Shown: in pieces, positions 54,987-62,742 of the stretch
Position numbering within the stretch: the first letter of the stretch is position 1
Layout: every line of letters starts with the position of its first letter
Assembly (NCBI RefSeq): GCF_036226445.1
Contig: NZ_CP108474.1
Span: 434,001 to 498,000 of the forward strand
Source: Streptomyces sp. NBC_01255
Lineage (GTDB): Bacteria; Actinomycetota; Actinomycetes; Streptomycetales; Streptomycetaceae
Direction: 5' to 3'
Length of the DNA stretch: 64,000 nucleotides
Program-made: the position numbers and the translations under genes
Notes under the pieces: model-generated
What the model was told of the DNA's origin: nothing
The model's database searches: none
What the model saw: only the letters and a program-made list of their open reading frames with translations

Positions 54987-56848
54987 CGCCGGCCCCGCCG
55001 AAGGCGGCCACGCGCACGTACGGCGTCTACCGGCCGGTGCTGCCGGTGACCAGCCCCCGCAACCCGGACCGGATGGTGTACACCGGGGATGCCGACGGCC
55101 GGTGCGAGATCTTCACCTGGGACCGCTCCAGCGGCGCCGGACGGCAGGTGACGGACCGTCCGCACGGCACACTCCTGTGCGCCGTCGACGGCGACGAGGC
55201 CGTGTGGTGGTTCGACGAGGACCGCGGCGGCAGCGGCGGCTGGCGCACCCAGGACTTCGACGGCGGCCCGGACCGTCCGGCGCTGACCGGGGTGCCGCAG
55301 GGGCGGCCCGCCGGACTCGCGCTGACGGACGGGGGCACGGTGGCCGTCGGCATCCGCGGCCCCGAGGGACTCAGCGTGCACTTGGGGCGGCGCGGCGGCG
55401 TCGGCATACCTGTCCTGCACACGATGGATTCCGGCACCCTGTGCGACCTGGCGCCGGACGGCGGGCTCCTTGCGCTGTCCGGGCCCGCGCACTCCGCCCG
55501 CGCTGTGACCCTGCTGGCCCCGGACGGGACCACCGTCGCCGTACTCTCCGGCACCAGGGAACGCACCTGGGCGCTCGGCTTCGCCCCCACGCGCGAGTCG
55601 TTACCGGGTCCGACGCGATTACCCGGTCCGACACCGCTACCTGGTCCGACGTCGTTGTCCGGACGCACCCTGCTGCTGGTCATGCGCGAGCGCGCCGGCC
55701 GCTACCACCTCGGCACGTGGGCACCCGGGCGTGGACTGGAGCTGCTCCCCTGGTGTTCCTTCGATACCGAGACGACCGCCCGCTGGTATCCCGGCCCGGG
55801 TGGCGCACGAGTCCTGCTCCGGCAGGACAGGCACGGCCGCAGCCGGCTGTTCACCGCCGACCTCGACCGCCGCGAGCTGACCCCCGTACCCACCCCGGAG
55901 GGGAGCATCCTCGACGCGTCACCGGCCGCCGACGGTGATGTGCACTTCATCTGGACCGACGCGGTGAACGTGCCGCGCGCGATGTCCCTTTCGGGTGCGC
56001 CACTGCCCGGCCAGAGCCAGTGGCGCCTCCCCCGGTTCGGCCGCCGCCAGGACCTGTGGACACCCGGGCCCGACGGCCCCGTGCACACGTTCGTCACCAC
56101 TCCGGCCGACCGTCCCGCGCCGTACCCGCTGGTCTTCCTCGTCCACGGCGGCCCGGCCGACCACGACCGGGACGCCTACGACCCCATGGTGCAGGCCCTC
56201 GTCGGCTCGGGCTACGCCGTGGCCCGCGTCAACTACCGGGGCTCGACCGGCTACGGGCCGCGCTGGCGCTCCGCCTACTCCGAGGGCGTCGGCCACACCC
56301 AGGTCGCCGACCTGGTGCGGGCCCGGGCCGAGCTGCTGGACCGGGGTATCGGCCGCGAGGGCGCCGTGGGCCTGTGCGGCACGTCGTGGGGCGGCTATCT
56401 GACGCTGCTGGCCATGGGAACCCGTCCCGACCTGTGGGACGCCGGGGTGGCCGTGAAGCCGCTCGCCGACTGCGTCACGGCCTTCCGGCACTCCACGCCC
56501 GCCCTCCAGGCGCTGGACACCGCGCTGTTCGGCGGCACTCCGGACCAGGTGCCCGACGCCTACGCCCACGCCTCCCCGTCCTCGTACGCGGCCGCCATCC
56601 GCTCCCCGCTGCTGGTCGTCGCCGCACGGCGGGACGCCAAGTGCCCGCCGGAACAGGTCGAGGCGTACCTGGCCGTGCTGCGCGCGGGCGGTGTGGCCCA
56701 CGAGCTGATGTGGCTGGACTCGGGCCATGACGGCTACGACGGTGCCGACCACCTGGCCGTGATCCGGCGGTCCCTCAGATTTCTCGGCCGCGGGCTGCCT
56801 TCGGCGCCCGTGCGGACCGAGCCGTCCCCGCACCCGGAGAGGAGGTGA
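54983..56848 (+). CDS. S9 family (prolyl-oligopeptidase-like) serine peptidase
   Basis: The 621-aa protein starts at GTG 54983 (GTGA overlap). Residues about 20-380 form a beta-propeller; the alpha/beta-hydrolase catalytic domain follows with LVFLVHGGPADHDRDAYDPM, nucleophile Ser468 in GLCGTSWGGYL, Asp551 in ARRDAKCPPEQ and His582 in DSGHDGYDG. It has no signal peptide. Codons 207 and 213 are TTA and fall in an LPGPT tandem repeat (LPGPTRLPGPTPLPGPT). Adjacent to a precursor peptide and radical SAM gene, it is the likely leader peptidase. Confidence 0.9.
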   Translation: MTPAPPKAATRTYGVYRPVLPVTSPRNPDRMVYTGDADGRCEIFTWDRSSGAGRQVTDRPHGTLLCAVDGDEAVWWFDEDRGGSGGWRTQDFDGGPDRPALTGVPQGRPAGLALTDGGTVAVGIRGPEGLSVHLGRRGGVGIPVLHTMDSGTLCDLAPDGGLLALSGPAHSARAVTLLAPDGTTVAVLSGTRERTWALGFAPTRESLPGPTRLPGPTPLPGPTSLSGRTLLLVMRERAGRYHLGTWAPGRGLELLPWCSFDTETTARWYPGPGGARVLLRQDRHGRSRLFTADLDRRELTPVPTPEGSILDASPAADGDVHFIWTDAVNVPRAMSLSGAPLPGQSQWRLPRFGRRQDLWTPGPDGPVHTFVTTPADRPAPYPLVFLVHGGPADHDRDAYDPMVQALVGSGYAVARVNYRGSTGYGPRWRSAYSEGVGHTQVADLVRARAELLDRGIGREGAVGLCGTSWGGYLTLLAMGTRPDLWDAGVAVKPLADCVTAFRHSTPALQALDTALFGGTPDQVPDAYAHASPSSYAAAIRSPLLVVAARRDAKCPPEQVEAYLAVLRAGGVAHELMWLDSGHDGYDGADHLAVIRRSLRFLGRGLPSAPVRTEPSPHPERR

Positions 56849-56853
56849 ACATC

Positions 56854-56973
56854 ATGCAGAAGGACATCATCCACGGCGACCCGCTCGACGGCGACGAGGA
56901 GAGCCGCAAGCCGGGCGTCGGCGTCGTCGTCTACCTCCGCTCCGCGGAGGAGATGGAGGACGAGGACAAGTAG
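56854..56973 (+). CDS. Putative RiPP precursor peptide, 39 aa
   Basis: ATG 56854 is eight bases after GGAGG (56841-56845), which overlaps the end of the S9 gene. The peptide has an acidic first part with DPLDGDEESR, a central hydrophobic segment GVGVVVYLRS (residues 21-30) following Lys-Pro (P20), and an acidic tail AEEMEDEDK. The valine cluster is a plausible target for C-methylation by the radical SAM enzyme encoded 135 bases downstream. It has no NHLP-type leader and resembles no precursor I know. A hairpin follows the stop directly. Confidence 0.75.
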   Translation: MQKDIIHGDPLDGDEESRKPGVGVVVYLRSAEEMEDEDK

Positions 56974-56977
56974 CACG

Positions 56978-57016
56978 TAGGGGCCGGTCCCGCACCCCGT
57001 GCGCGACCGGCCCCTA
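56978..57016 (+). terminator. Hairpin between precursor and radical SAM gene (attenuator)
   Basis: TAGGGGCCGGTC (56978-56989) and GACCGGCCCCTA (57005-57016) form a perfect 12-bp stem with a 15-base loop starting five bases after the peptide stop. Without a T run it may be a partial terminator or an RNA stabiliser, raising precursor over maturase levels. GGACC/GGCC-rich direct repeats follow to 57055. Confidence 0.75.
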
Positions 57017-57108
57017 TCCCACCGGACCGGACCGGACCCGGCCGGACCCGGCCGGATGCCTGGCACATGACCGACTTCGTGCACTGATCACATGAGAAGA
57101 GGCGAGCC

Positions 57109-59010
57109 ATGCGCGTACTCCTGGTGAACATGCCCTGGGCCCCGATCGATCTCCCGTCGCTGGCTCTCGGAATTCTCAAGCGCAGTGTCGACGAGCGCGT
57201 CCCGAACGGAACAGCGGACGTTCTCCATGCCAACATCGAGTACGTGGACTGGATCACCAAGAACACCGAGTTCACCTTGGAGGACTACTCCTACTACGCG
57301 CTCGGTTCCTATTTCCTGGGCTGTGGTGACTGGGTGTTCTCCTCCGCCCTGTACGACGACCCCCAGTGGCGGGTTCCCGAATTCACCGATGCGATGAGCA
57401 GCCGGGTACGCGGGGCCCGGATGGAGATGACGCAGGCGCTGCACGTGACCGCGCCTGATTTCGTCCGACACATTGCCGAGCAAATCGTCGAACTCGCTCC
57501 GGACGTCGTCGGCTTCACCTCGACGTTCCAGCAGAACACCGCAGCTCTGGCGGCCGCCAAGTACGTCAAGCGCCTCGCCCCGCACATCGCGACGGCCATG
57601 GGCGGCGCCAACTGCGACGGCAAGCAGGGCGAGGCCGTCCACCGCAACTTCCCCTTCGTCGACTACGTCGTGCGCGGCGAGGGAGAGGTGTCGTTCCCCG
57701 CGCTGCTCACGGCGCTGGACGCGGGCGAACCGCTGTCAGAGGTACCCGGACTGTGCTGGCGCGACGCGGACGGCGCGTCCGTCGTCAACGCCATGAGCAC
57801 CAAACCGCTGCCGCCGGCCTCGATCCTCCCGCCGGACTACGCCGGGTACTTCGAGCGGCTCGCCTCCTCCCACGCCCGGAACTGGGTCGAGCCCAAACTG
57901 GTTGTCGAGGGCGCGCGGGGCTGCTGGTGGGGCGAGAAGCACCACTGCACCTTCTGCGGGCTGAACGGCTCGTTCATGCAGTTCCGCAGCAAGAGCCCGG
58001 ACGTGTTCTACGACGAGATCATCGAACTGGCCCGCAAACACCGGGTCCTGGACATGTACGTCGTCGACAACATCCTGGACATGGGGTACGTGAACACGGT
58101 GCTGCCCCGCATCATCGACAGCGGGTTCGACCTGCGCATGCACATCGAGATCAAGTCCAACATGCGGCGGGGCCAGCTCCAGACCCTCGCCGACGCGGGC
58201 CTGATCTTCGTCCAGCCGGGCATCGAGAGCCTCAACAGCCGGGTCCTCACCCTGATGGACAAGGGCGTGACCGGCGGCCAGAACGTCCGGATGCTCCGCG
58301 ACGCCGCCACCGTCGGCCTCTCGGTGGCCTGGAACTACCTGCACGGCTTCCCCGGCGAGGACCGCGAGGACTACGACGACGTGGTGGACCAACTGGCCGC
58401 GCTGGAGCACCTCAACCCGCCCGTGGGCCCGTCGTCCCGGATCGCCATCGAGCGGTTCAGCCCGTACTTCAACGACCCCGGGCTCGGCTTCTCCGAACTG
58501 CGCCCCGCCGAACCGTACCGGCTCACCTACGACCTCCCCGACGCCGAGATGTTCGACCTGGCGTATGTCTTCGACGTCCCGCCGCGCGGGATCGGCGAGG
58601 ACGTCGTCGACCGCCTCGACGAGGGCATCGCGCACTGGAAACGGAACTACGCCGGCAGCCGTCTCACCCACTGCGATCTGGAGGACCGGATCGTCCTGGT
58701 CAGTCGGCGCCGGGCCTTCGACTGGACACACCTGGAACTGACCGACCCGTTCGAGCTGGCCCTGTTCCGGCTGCTCGACCAGCCGCACACGGTGAAGGCC
58801 GCCGCCCGCAAGCTGGACAAGGACCACCACGTGGGCGAGGACGCCGTGCGTCAGGTGTTGACGCGGTGGCGGGCGCTCGGGGTGGTCTTCGAGGACAGCG
58901 GGCAGTTCGTGCAGATCGCGCCGCCGGCACTCAACGAGGAGTTCCTGCGGATCGACTTCATGCGGCACACCTCGGCCCGCGAGGCCGAGCTGACCGCGAC
59001 GACCGCCTGA
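57109..59010 (+). CDS. B12-binding radical SAM RiPP C-methyltransferase
   Basis: The 633-aa enzyme has an N-terminal B12-binding domain (VLLVNMPWAPIDLPSLALGI; DVVGFTSTFQQNTAALAAAK; VVRGEGEVSFPALLTAL) and a radical SAM core with the cluster motif GCWWGEKHHCTFCGLNGSF. The cysteines are C272, C280 and C283, a CX7CX2C spacing diagnostic of the RiPP-maturation rSAM family (TIGR03975 type). YVVDNILDMGY and GIESLNSRVL follow. It should methylate unactivated carbons of the precursor peptide, probably valine side chains, using cobalamin and SAM. The C-terminal 130 residues may bind the peptide. Confidence 0.9.
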   Translation: MRVLLVNMPWAPIDLPSLALGILKRSVDERVPNGTADVLHANIEYVDWITKNTEFTLEDYSYYALGSYFLGCGDWVFSSALYDDPQWRVPEFTDAMSSRVRGARMEMTQALHVTAPDFVRHIAEQIVELAPDVVGFTSTFQQNTAALAAAKYVKRLAPHIATAMGGANCDGKQGEAVHRNFPFVDYVVRGEGEVSFPALLTALDAGEPLSEVPGLCWRDADGASVVNAMSTKPLPPASILPPDYAGYFERLASSHARNWVEPKLVVEGARGCWWGEKHHCTFCGLNGSFMQFRSKSPDVFYDEIIELARKHRVLDMYVVDNILDMGYVNTVLPRIIDSGFDLRMHIEIKSNMRRGQLQTLADAGLIFVQPGIESLNSRVLTLMDKGVTGGQNVRMLRDAATVGLSVAWNYLHGFPGEDREDYDDVVDQLAALEHLNPPVGPSSRIAIERFSPYFNDPGLGFSELRPAEPYRLTYDLPDAEMFDLAYVFDVPPRGIGEDVVDRLDEGIAHWKRNYAGSRLTHCDLEDRIVLVSRRRAFDWTHLELTDPFELALFRLLDQPHTVKAAARKLDKDHHVGEDAVRQVLTRWRALGVVFEDSGQFVQIAPPALNEEFLRIDFMRHTSAREAELTATTA

Positions 59011-59047
59011 CGACCGCCTGACGACGGCCGATCCCGACGACTGCCCA

Positions 59048-59091
59048 ACGCCTGCCCGACGCCTGCCCGACGCCTGCCCGACGCCTGCCCG
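59048..59091. repeat. Four tandem 11-bp repeats
   Basis: ACGCCTGCCCG is repeated perfectly at 59048, 59059, 59070 and 59081 (the first unit follows a partial copy). They fill the spacer between the radical SAM stop and the ribosome site (GGAGAGACG) of the next gene. Eleven-base units break any reading frame, so this is non-coding. Confidence 0.9.
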
Positions 59092-59105
59092 ACGGAGAGA
59101 CGACG

Positions 59106-59765
59106 ATGACTCCTGCACTCACCGGTACCGCACCCTTCACCGTTTCCGCCTCACGGGACTACGACCCCGCGGTGGGCTCGCTGTCCGCCATGTCCCTGGG
59201 CAGCTACGAGATCGACATGACCGGCGGCGAGGCCGCCCGGCGGCTGTTCGCCGCCGGGGCCCGGCACGTCACGCTTCCCCGCCCGGTCGACGTGACGGAC
59301 ACCGCCGACGCAGCCTGGTCGGTGAGGGCGCTCAGCTTCGTGGGCGACCTGTCCAGCCTGGCCATCTCGGTCGACTGGCAGCTCCACACCGGCCCGGACC
59401 CGGAGGCCTGGCGCCACTACAGCCATCTGCACCCGCCGACCGCCGTCCTCGGCACCGCCGACCCGGCGGCGACGGCACTCGCATGGCGCAATGCGTACTA
59501 CATCTGCAAGTGCGTCTTCCGGTACGGCCCCGGGTTCATCCAGGTCCGCGACCGGCGCTACGGCGAGCTGCGCCGCTTCACCATCGACGAACCGGAGTAC
59601 CACGAGGCCATCGAGGCCCTCACCGACGGCGCTCTCGCCGACGCGATCCCGCAGCCGATCCTGGACGACCTCATGGCCGAGACCCTGGTCCTGCGCCTCG
59701 GTGACCACCTGTGGTGGGCCCCGTACCGCGTCCGCCGCTGGTCGGAGGCACCGCTGGTGATCTGA
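59106..59765 (+). CDS. DUF5825-like protein, RiPP operon
   Basis: ATG 59106 follows GGAGAG. The 219-aa soluble protein has VDVTDTADAAWSVRALSFVG near residue 60-80, IRVLT-free strands, PGFIQVRDRRYGELRRFTID, then YHEAIEALTDGALADAIP and a C-terminal LVLRLGDHLWWAPYRVRRW. I recall DUF5825 proteins being encoded beside radical SAM C-methyltransferases of this kind; the assignment is tentative. It may recognise the precursor peptide or assist the radical SAM enzyme. It ends this operon. Confidence 0.65.
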   Translation: MTPALTGTAPFTVSASRDYDPAVGSLSAMSLGSYEIDMTGGEAARRLFAAGARHVTLPRPVDVTDTADAAWSVRALSFVGDLSSLAISVDWQLHTGPDPEAWRHYSHLHPPTAVLGTADPAATALAWRNAYYICKCVFRYGPGFIQVRDRRYGELRRFTIDEPEYHEAIEALTDGALADAIPQPILDDLMAETLVLRLGDHLWWAPYRVRRWSEAPLVI

Positions 59766-59804
59766 TCCCCCGGCGCGAACGACGACGGAGCCCAGGCGCC
59801 TCGG

Positions 59805-60467
59805 TCAGGATCCGATCCGGATCAAGCGGTGTTCGTAGGCGTAGATCACCGCCTGTACCCGATCGCGCAGCCCCAGCTTGGCCAGGATGCGTCCGACGTG
59901 TGTCTTCACCGTCCCCTCGGAGAGGAACAGCCGGCGAGCAATCGTCGCGTTGGAGTCGCCGCGCGCGATCAGCAGCAGCACATCGCGCTCCCGGTCCGTC
60001 AGTGACGCGACCGGGTCCGGTGCGCCGTGGCGCGAAGCCGGGAGGTCCGCGGCCACGTGGTCGAGCAGGCGGCGCGTGGTGGAGGGGGCGATCACCGCAT
60101 CGCCGCGGTGCACGGTGCGGATCGCCGCGAGCAGGTCCTCCGCCGGCGCGTCCTTCACCAGAAAGCCGCTCGCACCGGCCTGGAGTGCAGCGAAGGCGTG
60201 CTCGTCGAGGTCGAAGGTGGTCAGGACGATCACTTTCGGTGCGTCAGCGTGGGTCAGCAGCCGTCGAGTTGCTTCCACTCCGTCGAGTCGCGGCATGCGT
60301 ACGTCCATGAGCACGACGTCGGCACGGCGGCCGGCGAGCAGTTCCAGCGCCTCGACACCGTCACCGGCCTCGCCGACGACCTCCATGTCGTCCTGCGACT
60401 CGACCACCATGACGAAGCCGTCCCGCACCATCACCTGGTCGTCCACGAAGACCACCCGGATCGTCAT
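59805..60467 (-). CDS. LuxR/NarL-type response regulator
   Basis: The 220-aa protein has receiver residues D9/D10, phospho-acceptor D55 in VVLMDVRMPRLDG, TTFD and FLVKDAP, and a LuxR helix-turn-helix (LTDRERDVLLLIARGDSNAT, IARRLFLSEGTVKTHVGRIL). It overlaps its kinase gene by four bases. It is convergent with the RiPP-type operon; a regulatory link to that operon is possible but only contextual. Confidence 0.93.
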   Translation of the reverse strand: MTIRVVFVDDQVMVRDGFVMVVESQDDMEVVGEAGDGVEALELLAGRRADVVLMDVRMPRLDGVEATRRLLTHADAPKVIVLTTFDLDEHAFAALQAGASGFLVKDAPAEDLLAAIRTVHRGDAVIAPSTTRRLLDHVAADLPASRHGAPDPVASLTDRERDVLLLIARGDSNATIARRLFLSEGTVKTHVGRILAKLGLRDRVQAVIYAYEHRLIRIGS

Positions 60468-61663
60468 CGCGTCTCTCCTCCCGTTTGCCGCGGCAGTCGT
60501 GCCCGGACCAGAAAGCCTCTGCCGTCCTCGCCCGCCGGACCGGTGCGCACCGTGCCACCGACCACCGCCATCCGCTCGCGCATCCCGATCAGCCCCTGGC
60601 CCGCCCCGTCGTTCACGCCGGGCCCGTGTCCGTTGTCGCTCACCTCGACGACGAGCGCTCCGCCGGACCAGTCGAACCGTATCCGGGCCTGAGCGCCGCG
60701 CCCCGCATGTTTCAGGGTGTTCGTCAGAGCCTCCTGAACCAGGCGGTGCACGACGAGTCCGGCCGCCGCGCTCAGAGCGTACGGCTCCCCGCTCACCGTG
60801 TGATCCACGGTCAGCCCCGCGGCTCTGACCCGGTCCAGCAGCACTGGCAGTTCCGCGAGTCCGGGTTGCGGATCCCAGCAGTCGGCGGCCTCGGAAGTAC
60901 CGGAGCGCAGCACCCCGAGCAGCCCTCGCATATCGGTGAGTGCCTGCCGCCCGGTCTCCTCGATCCGGCCGAGCACCTCGGCGGCGCGCTCCGGCCTGGC
61001 GCGCGCCGCATAGCGACCTCCCTGGGCCTGGCTGACGATCACCGACAGGGAGTGGGCGATGACGTCGTGCATCTCCCTCGACACACGCGCCCGTTCACTC
61101 AACACGGCACTGCGGGCCCGCTCCTCACGGTCGGCCTCGGCCCGTGCGGCGCGGGCCAACAACTCCTCCGTATAGGCCAGTTGCATACGACGATACGCGC
61201 CGAGGCTGACCGCGACCGCCACCACGGCCAGGAGCAGGCCGGCCAAGTACGCCACCGGGACGGGCATCCGTCCGGGTGGTCCGGCGGCGGACCAGACCGC
61301 GGCCGTGACCGCTGCGATCGCGCCGACGGCCGGGGCGACGAGCCGGGACCGGTCTCCGCCATGGGCCGTGTACGCGTACAGCCCGATCGGGAACACCAGC
61401 AGCGAGGGCAGCAGGGGAAGCCCTCCTGTTCCGGCGAGTTGCACGGTTCCCGCCGTGGTGACCACGGCGAACGACAGCGTCGGCGCGACGCGCCGCCAGG
61501 CCAGGGCCGCATGTCCGAGGAGCACCGCGACCGCGAACGGCAGGAGTCGGCTCCTCGGTACCGCCAGCCACAGCAGTGTCAGGGACCAGGCGCCGACCGG
61601 CACCGCGACGACACTCGCGAGCAGGATGTCTCGTGGCGCGGGACGCGATGTCAGTGCCCGCAC
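60464..61663 (-). CDS. NarL-family sensor histidine kinase
   Basis: GTG 61663 sits eight bases after GGAAGGAG and overlaps the stop of the upstream membrane protein by 13 bases. The 399-aa protein has about five transmembrane helices (residues 15-155), HisKA_3 helix RARVSREMHDVIAHSLSVIV with His199, and HATPase with VQEALTNTLKHAGRG, VSDNGHGPG and GLIGMRERMAVVGGTV. It is the partner of the overlapping LuxR regulator. Confidence 0.92.
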   Translation of the reverse strand: MRALTSRPAPRDILLASVVAVPVGAWSLTLLWLAVPRSRLLPFAVAVLLGHAALAWRRVAPTLSFAVVTTAGTVQLAGTGGLPLLPSLLVFPIGLYAYTAHGGDRSRLVAPAVGAIAAVTAAVWSAAGPPGRMPVPVAYLAGLLLAVVAVAVSLGAYRRMQLAYTEELLARAARAEADREERARSAVLSERARVSREMHDVIAHSLSVIVSQAQGGRYAARARPERAAEVLGRIEETGRQALTDMRGLLGVLRSGTSEAADCWDPQPGLAELPVLLDRVRAAGLTVDHTVSGEPYALSAAAGLVVHRLVQEALTNTLKHAGRGAQARIRFDWSGGALVVEVSDNGHGPGVNDGAGQGLIGMRERMAVVGGTVRTGPAGEDGRGFLVRARLPRQTGGETR

Positions 61664-62646
61664 TGCGCGCACTCCTTCCTGGTGCGGTGCCCGTACGAGA
61701 GGGCGGCCGCGGCGAGTGAGAGGCCGAACAGCGACCAACTGCCGTACACCGTCGTGATGACGAGGAAGTTGTCGTCCTCGGACCCGAACGGCAGCTCGGG
61801 TCCGCCGAACAGACGGTTGACGCCGGCGAAGACCGGGATCAGACCCTGCAGGATGTGCAGGGATGCCAGGCTCCATCCGGCGAGCAGCGGCACCCGTCGA
61901 GGGAGCCTGCGGCCCCACGGCCGGACCAGCGCCAGAGCCAGCAGCACGCTCCCGGCCAGCAGGAGCGCCGACATGACCGGGGCGCCGGTCTCGTTGAAGT
62001 CCGCGGGACGGCCGAACTCACCGCCCAGCCACCAGGAGAACTTCACCGCCGGATACACGCACGCCAGCACGCAGGCAGCGTATGCCGGCCACGCCGCCTG
62101 CCACGCCTCCGCGTCGGGCGTACGGCCGCACCTGTCGCAGCCGGTCCCCGTCACGCGTTGGTACGCCAGTACAGTCCTGGCCAGCGCCACAGTCGCGACG
62201 AAGGCCGCCGCTCGGGTGAGAAAGCCGGGCCAGTCGACCTGTGCGAAGTCACCGGCGGGGATACCGGTGGCCCAGAAGAAGGCGCGGAAGCCGTCGAAGA
62301 CGACACCGACCGCGGCCCACAGCAGCAGCACGGACGCGAGCCAGCCGACGGCCACCACCGGCCGCCGCCGCCCCACGCCACGCGAGATGGCGAGCGTCGC
62401 GCCCAGTCCGAGTAGGCCGGCGGCACAGGGCGCCCAGCCCGGGACGATGCCCAGGGACGTGATGTAGTCCCGCCCGCCGGGAAGGTACGGCTGGACGGCC
62501 CAGGTCGCGAGAGTGGCGGCGGCGCCCAGGGCACTCACCGCCACTGGTACGGAGGAGGACCTGGGCACGGCCACAGGTGGTGTCCGGCTGTCGTTCGTCA
62601 CGCGGTCGTTGGCCACGCGGTCGTTCGTCACGCTGTCGTTCGTCAT
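61651..62646 (-). CDS. Polytopic membrane protein upstream of the two-component system
   Basis: The 331-aa product starts with a fourfold five-residue repeat (TNDSV, TNDRV, ANDRV, TNDSR) from 15-base tandem copies. About seven to eight hydrophobic helices follow, with a loop GCDRCGRTPDAEAW carrying a CxxC and a C-terminal RKECAQCGH with another CxxC. The cysteine pairs suggest a zinc site or redox pair. It overlaps the kinase gene and may be its sensory partner. I do not recognise the family. Confidence 0.75.
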   Translation of the reverse strand: MTNDSVTNDRVANDRVTNDSRTPPVAVPRSSSVPVAVSALGAAATLATWAVQPYLPGGRDYITSLGIVPGWAPCAAGLLGLGATLAISRGVGRRRPVVAVGWLASVLLLWAAVGVVFDGFRAFFWATGIPAGDFAQVDWPGFLTRAAAFVATVALARTVLAYQRVTGTGCDRCGRTPDAEAWQAAWPAYAACVLACVYPAVKFSWWLGGEFGRPADFNETGAPVMSALLLAGSVLLALALVRPWGRRLPRRVPLLAGWSLASLHILQGLIPVFAGVNRLFGGPELPFGSEDDNFLVITTVYGSWSLFGLSLAAAALSYGHRTRKECAQCGH

Positions 62647-62742
62647 GCGACCACCGTGGCCGCCGCAGGACCATGAGCGCGTCTGTCCTAAGTCTCGATG
62701 CCGTACGACCTGAGACAGAGACAGCGCGACTTCCCTGCCGCG

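Noticed and set aside
59048..59091. CRISPR-like repeats
   Set aside because: The 11-base units are directly adjacent with no spacers and no cas genes are present.
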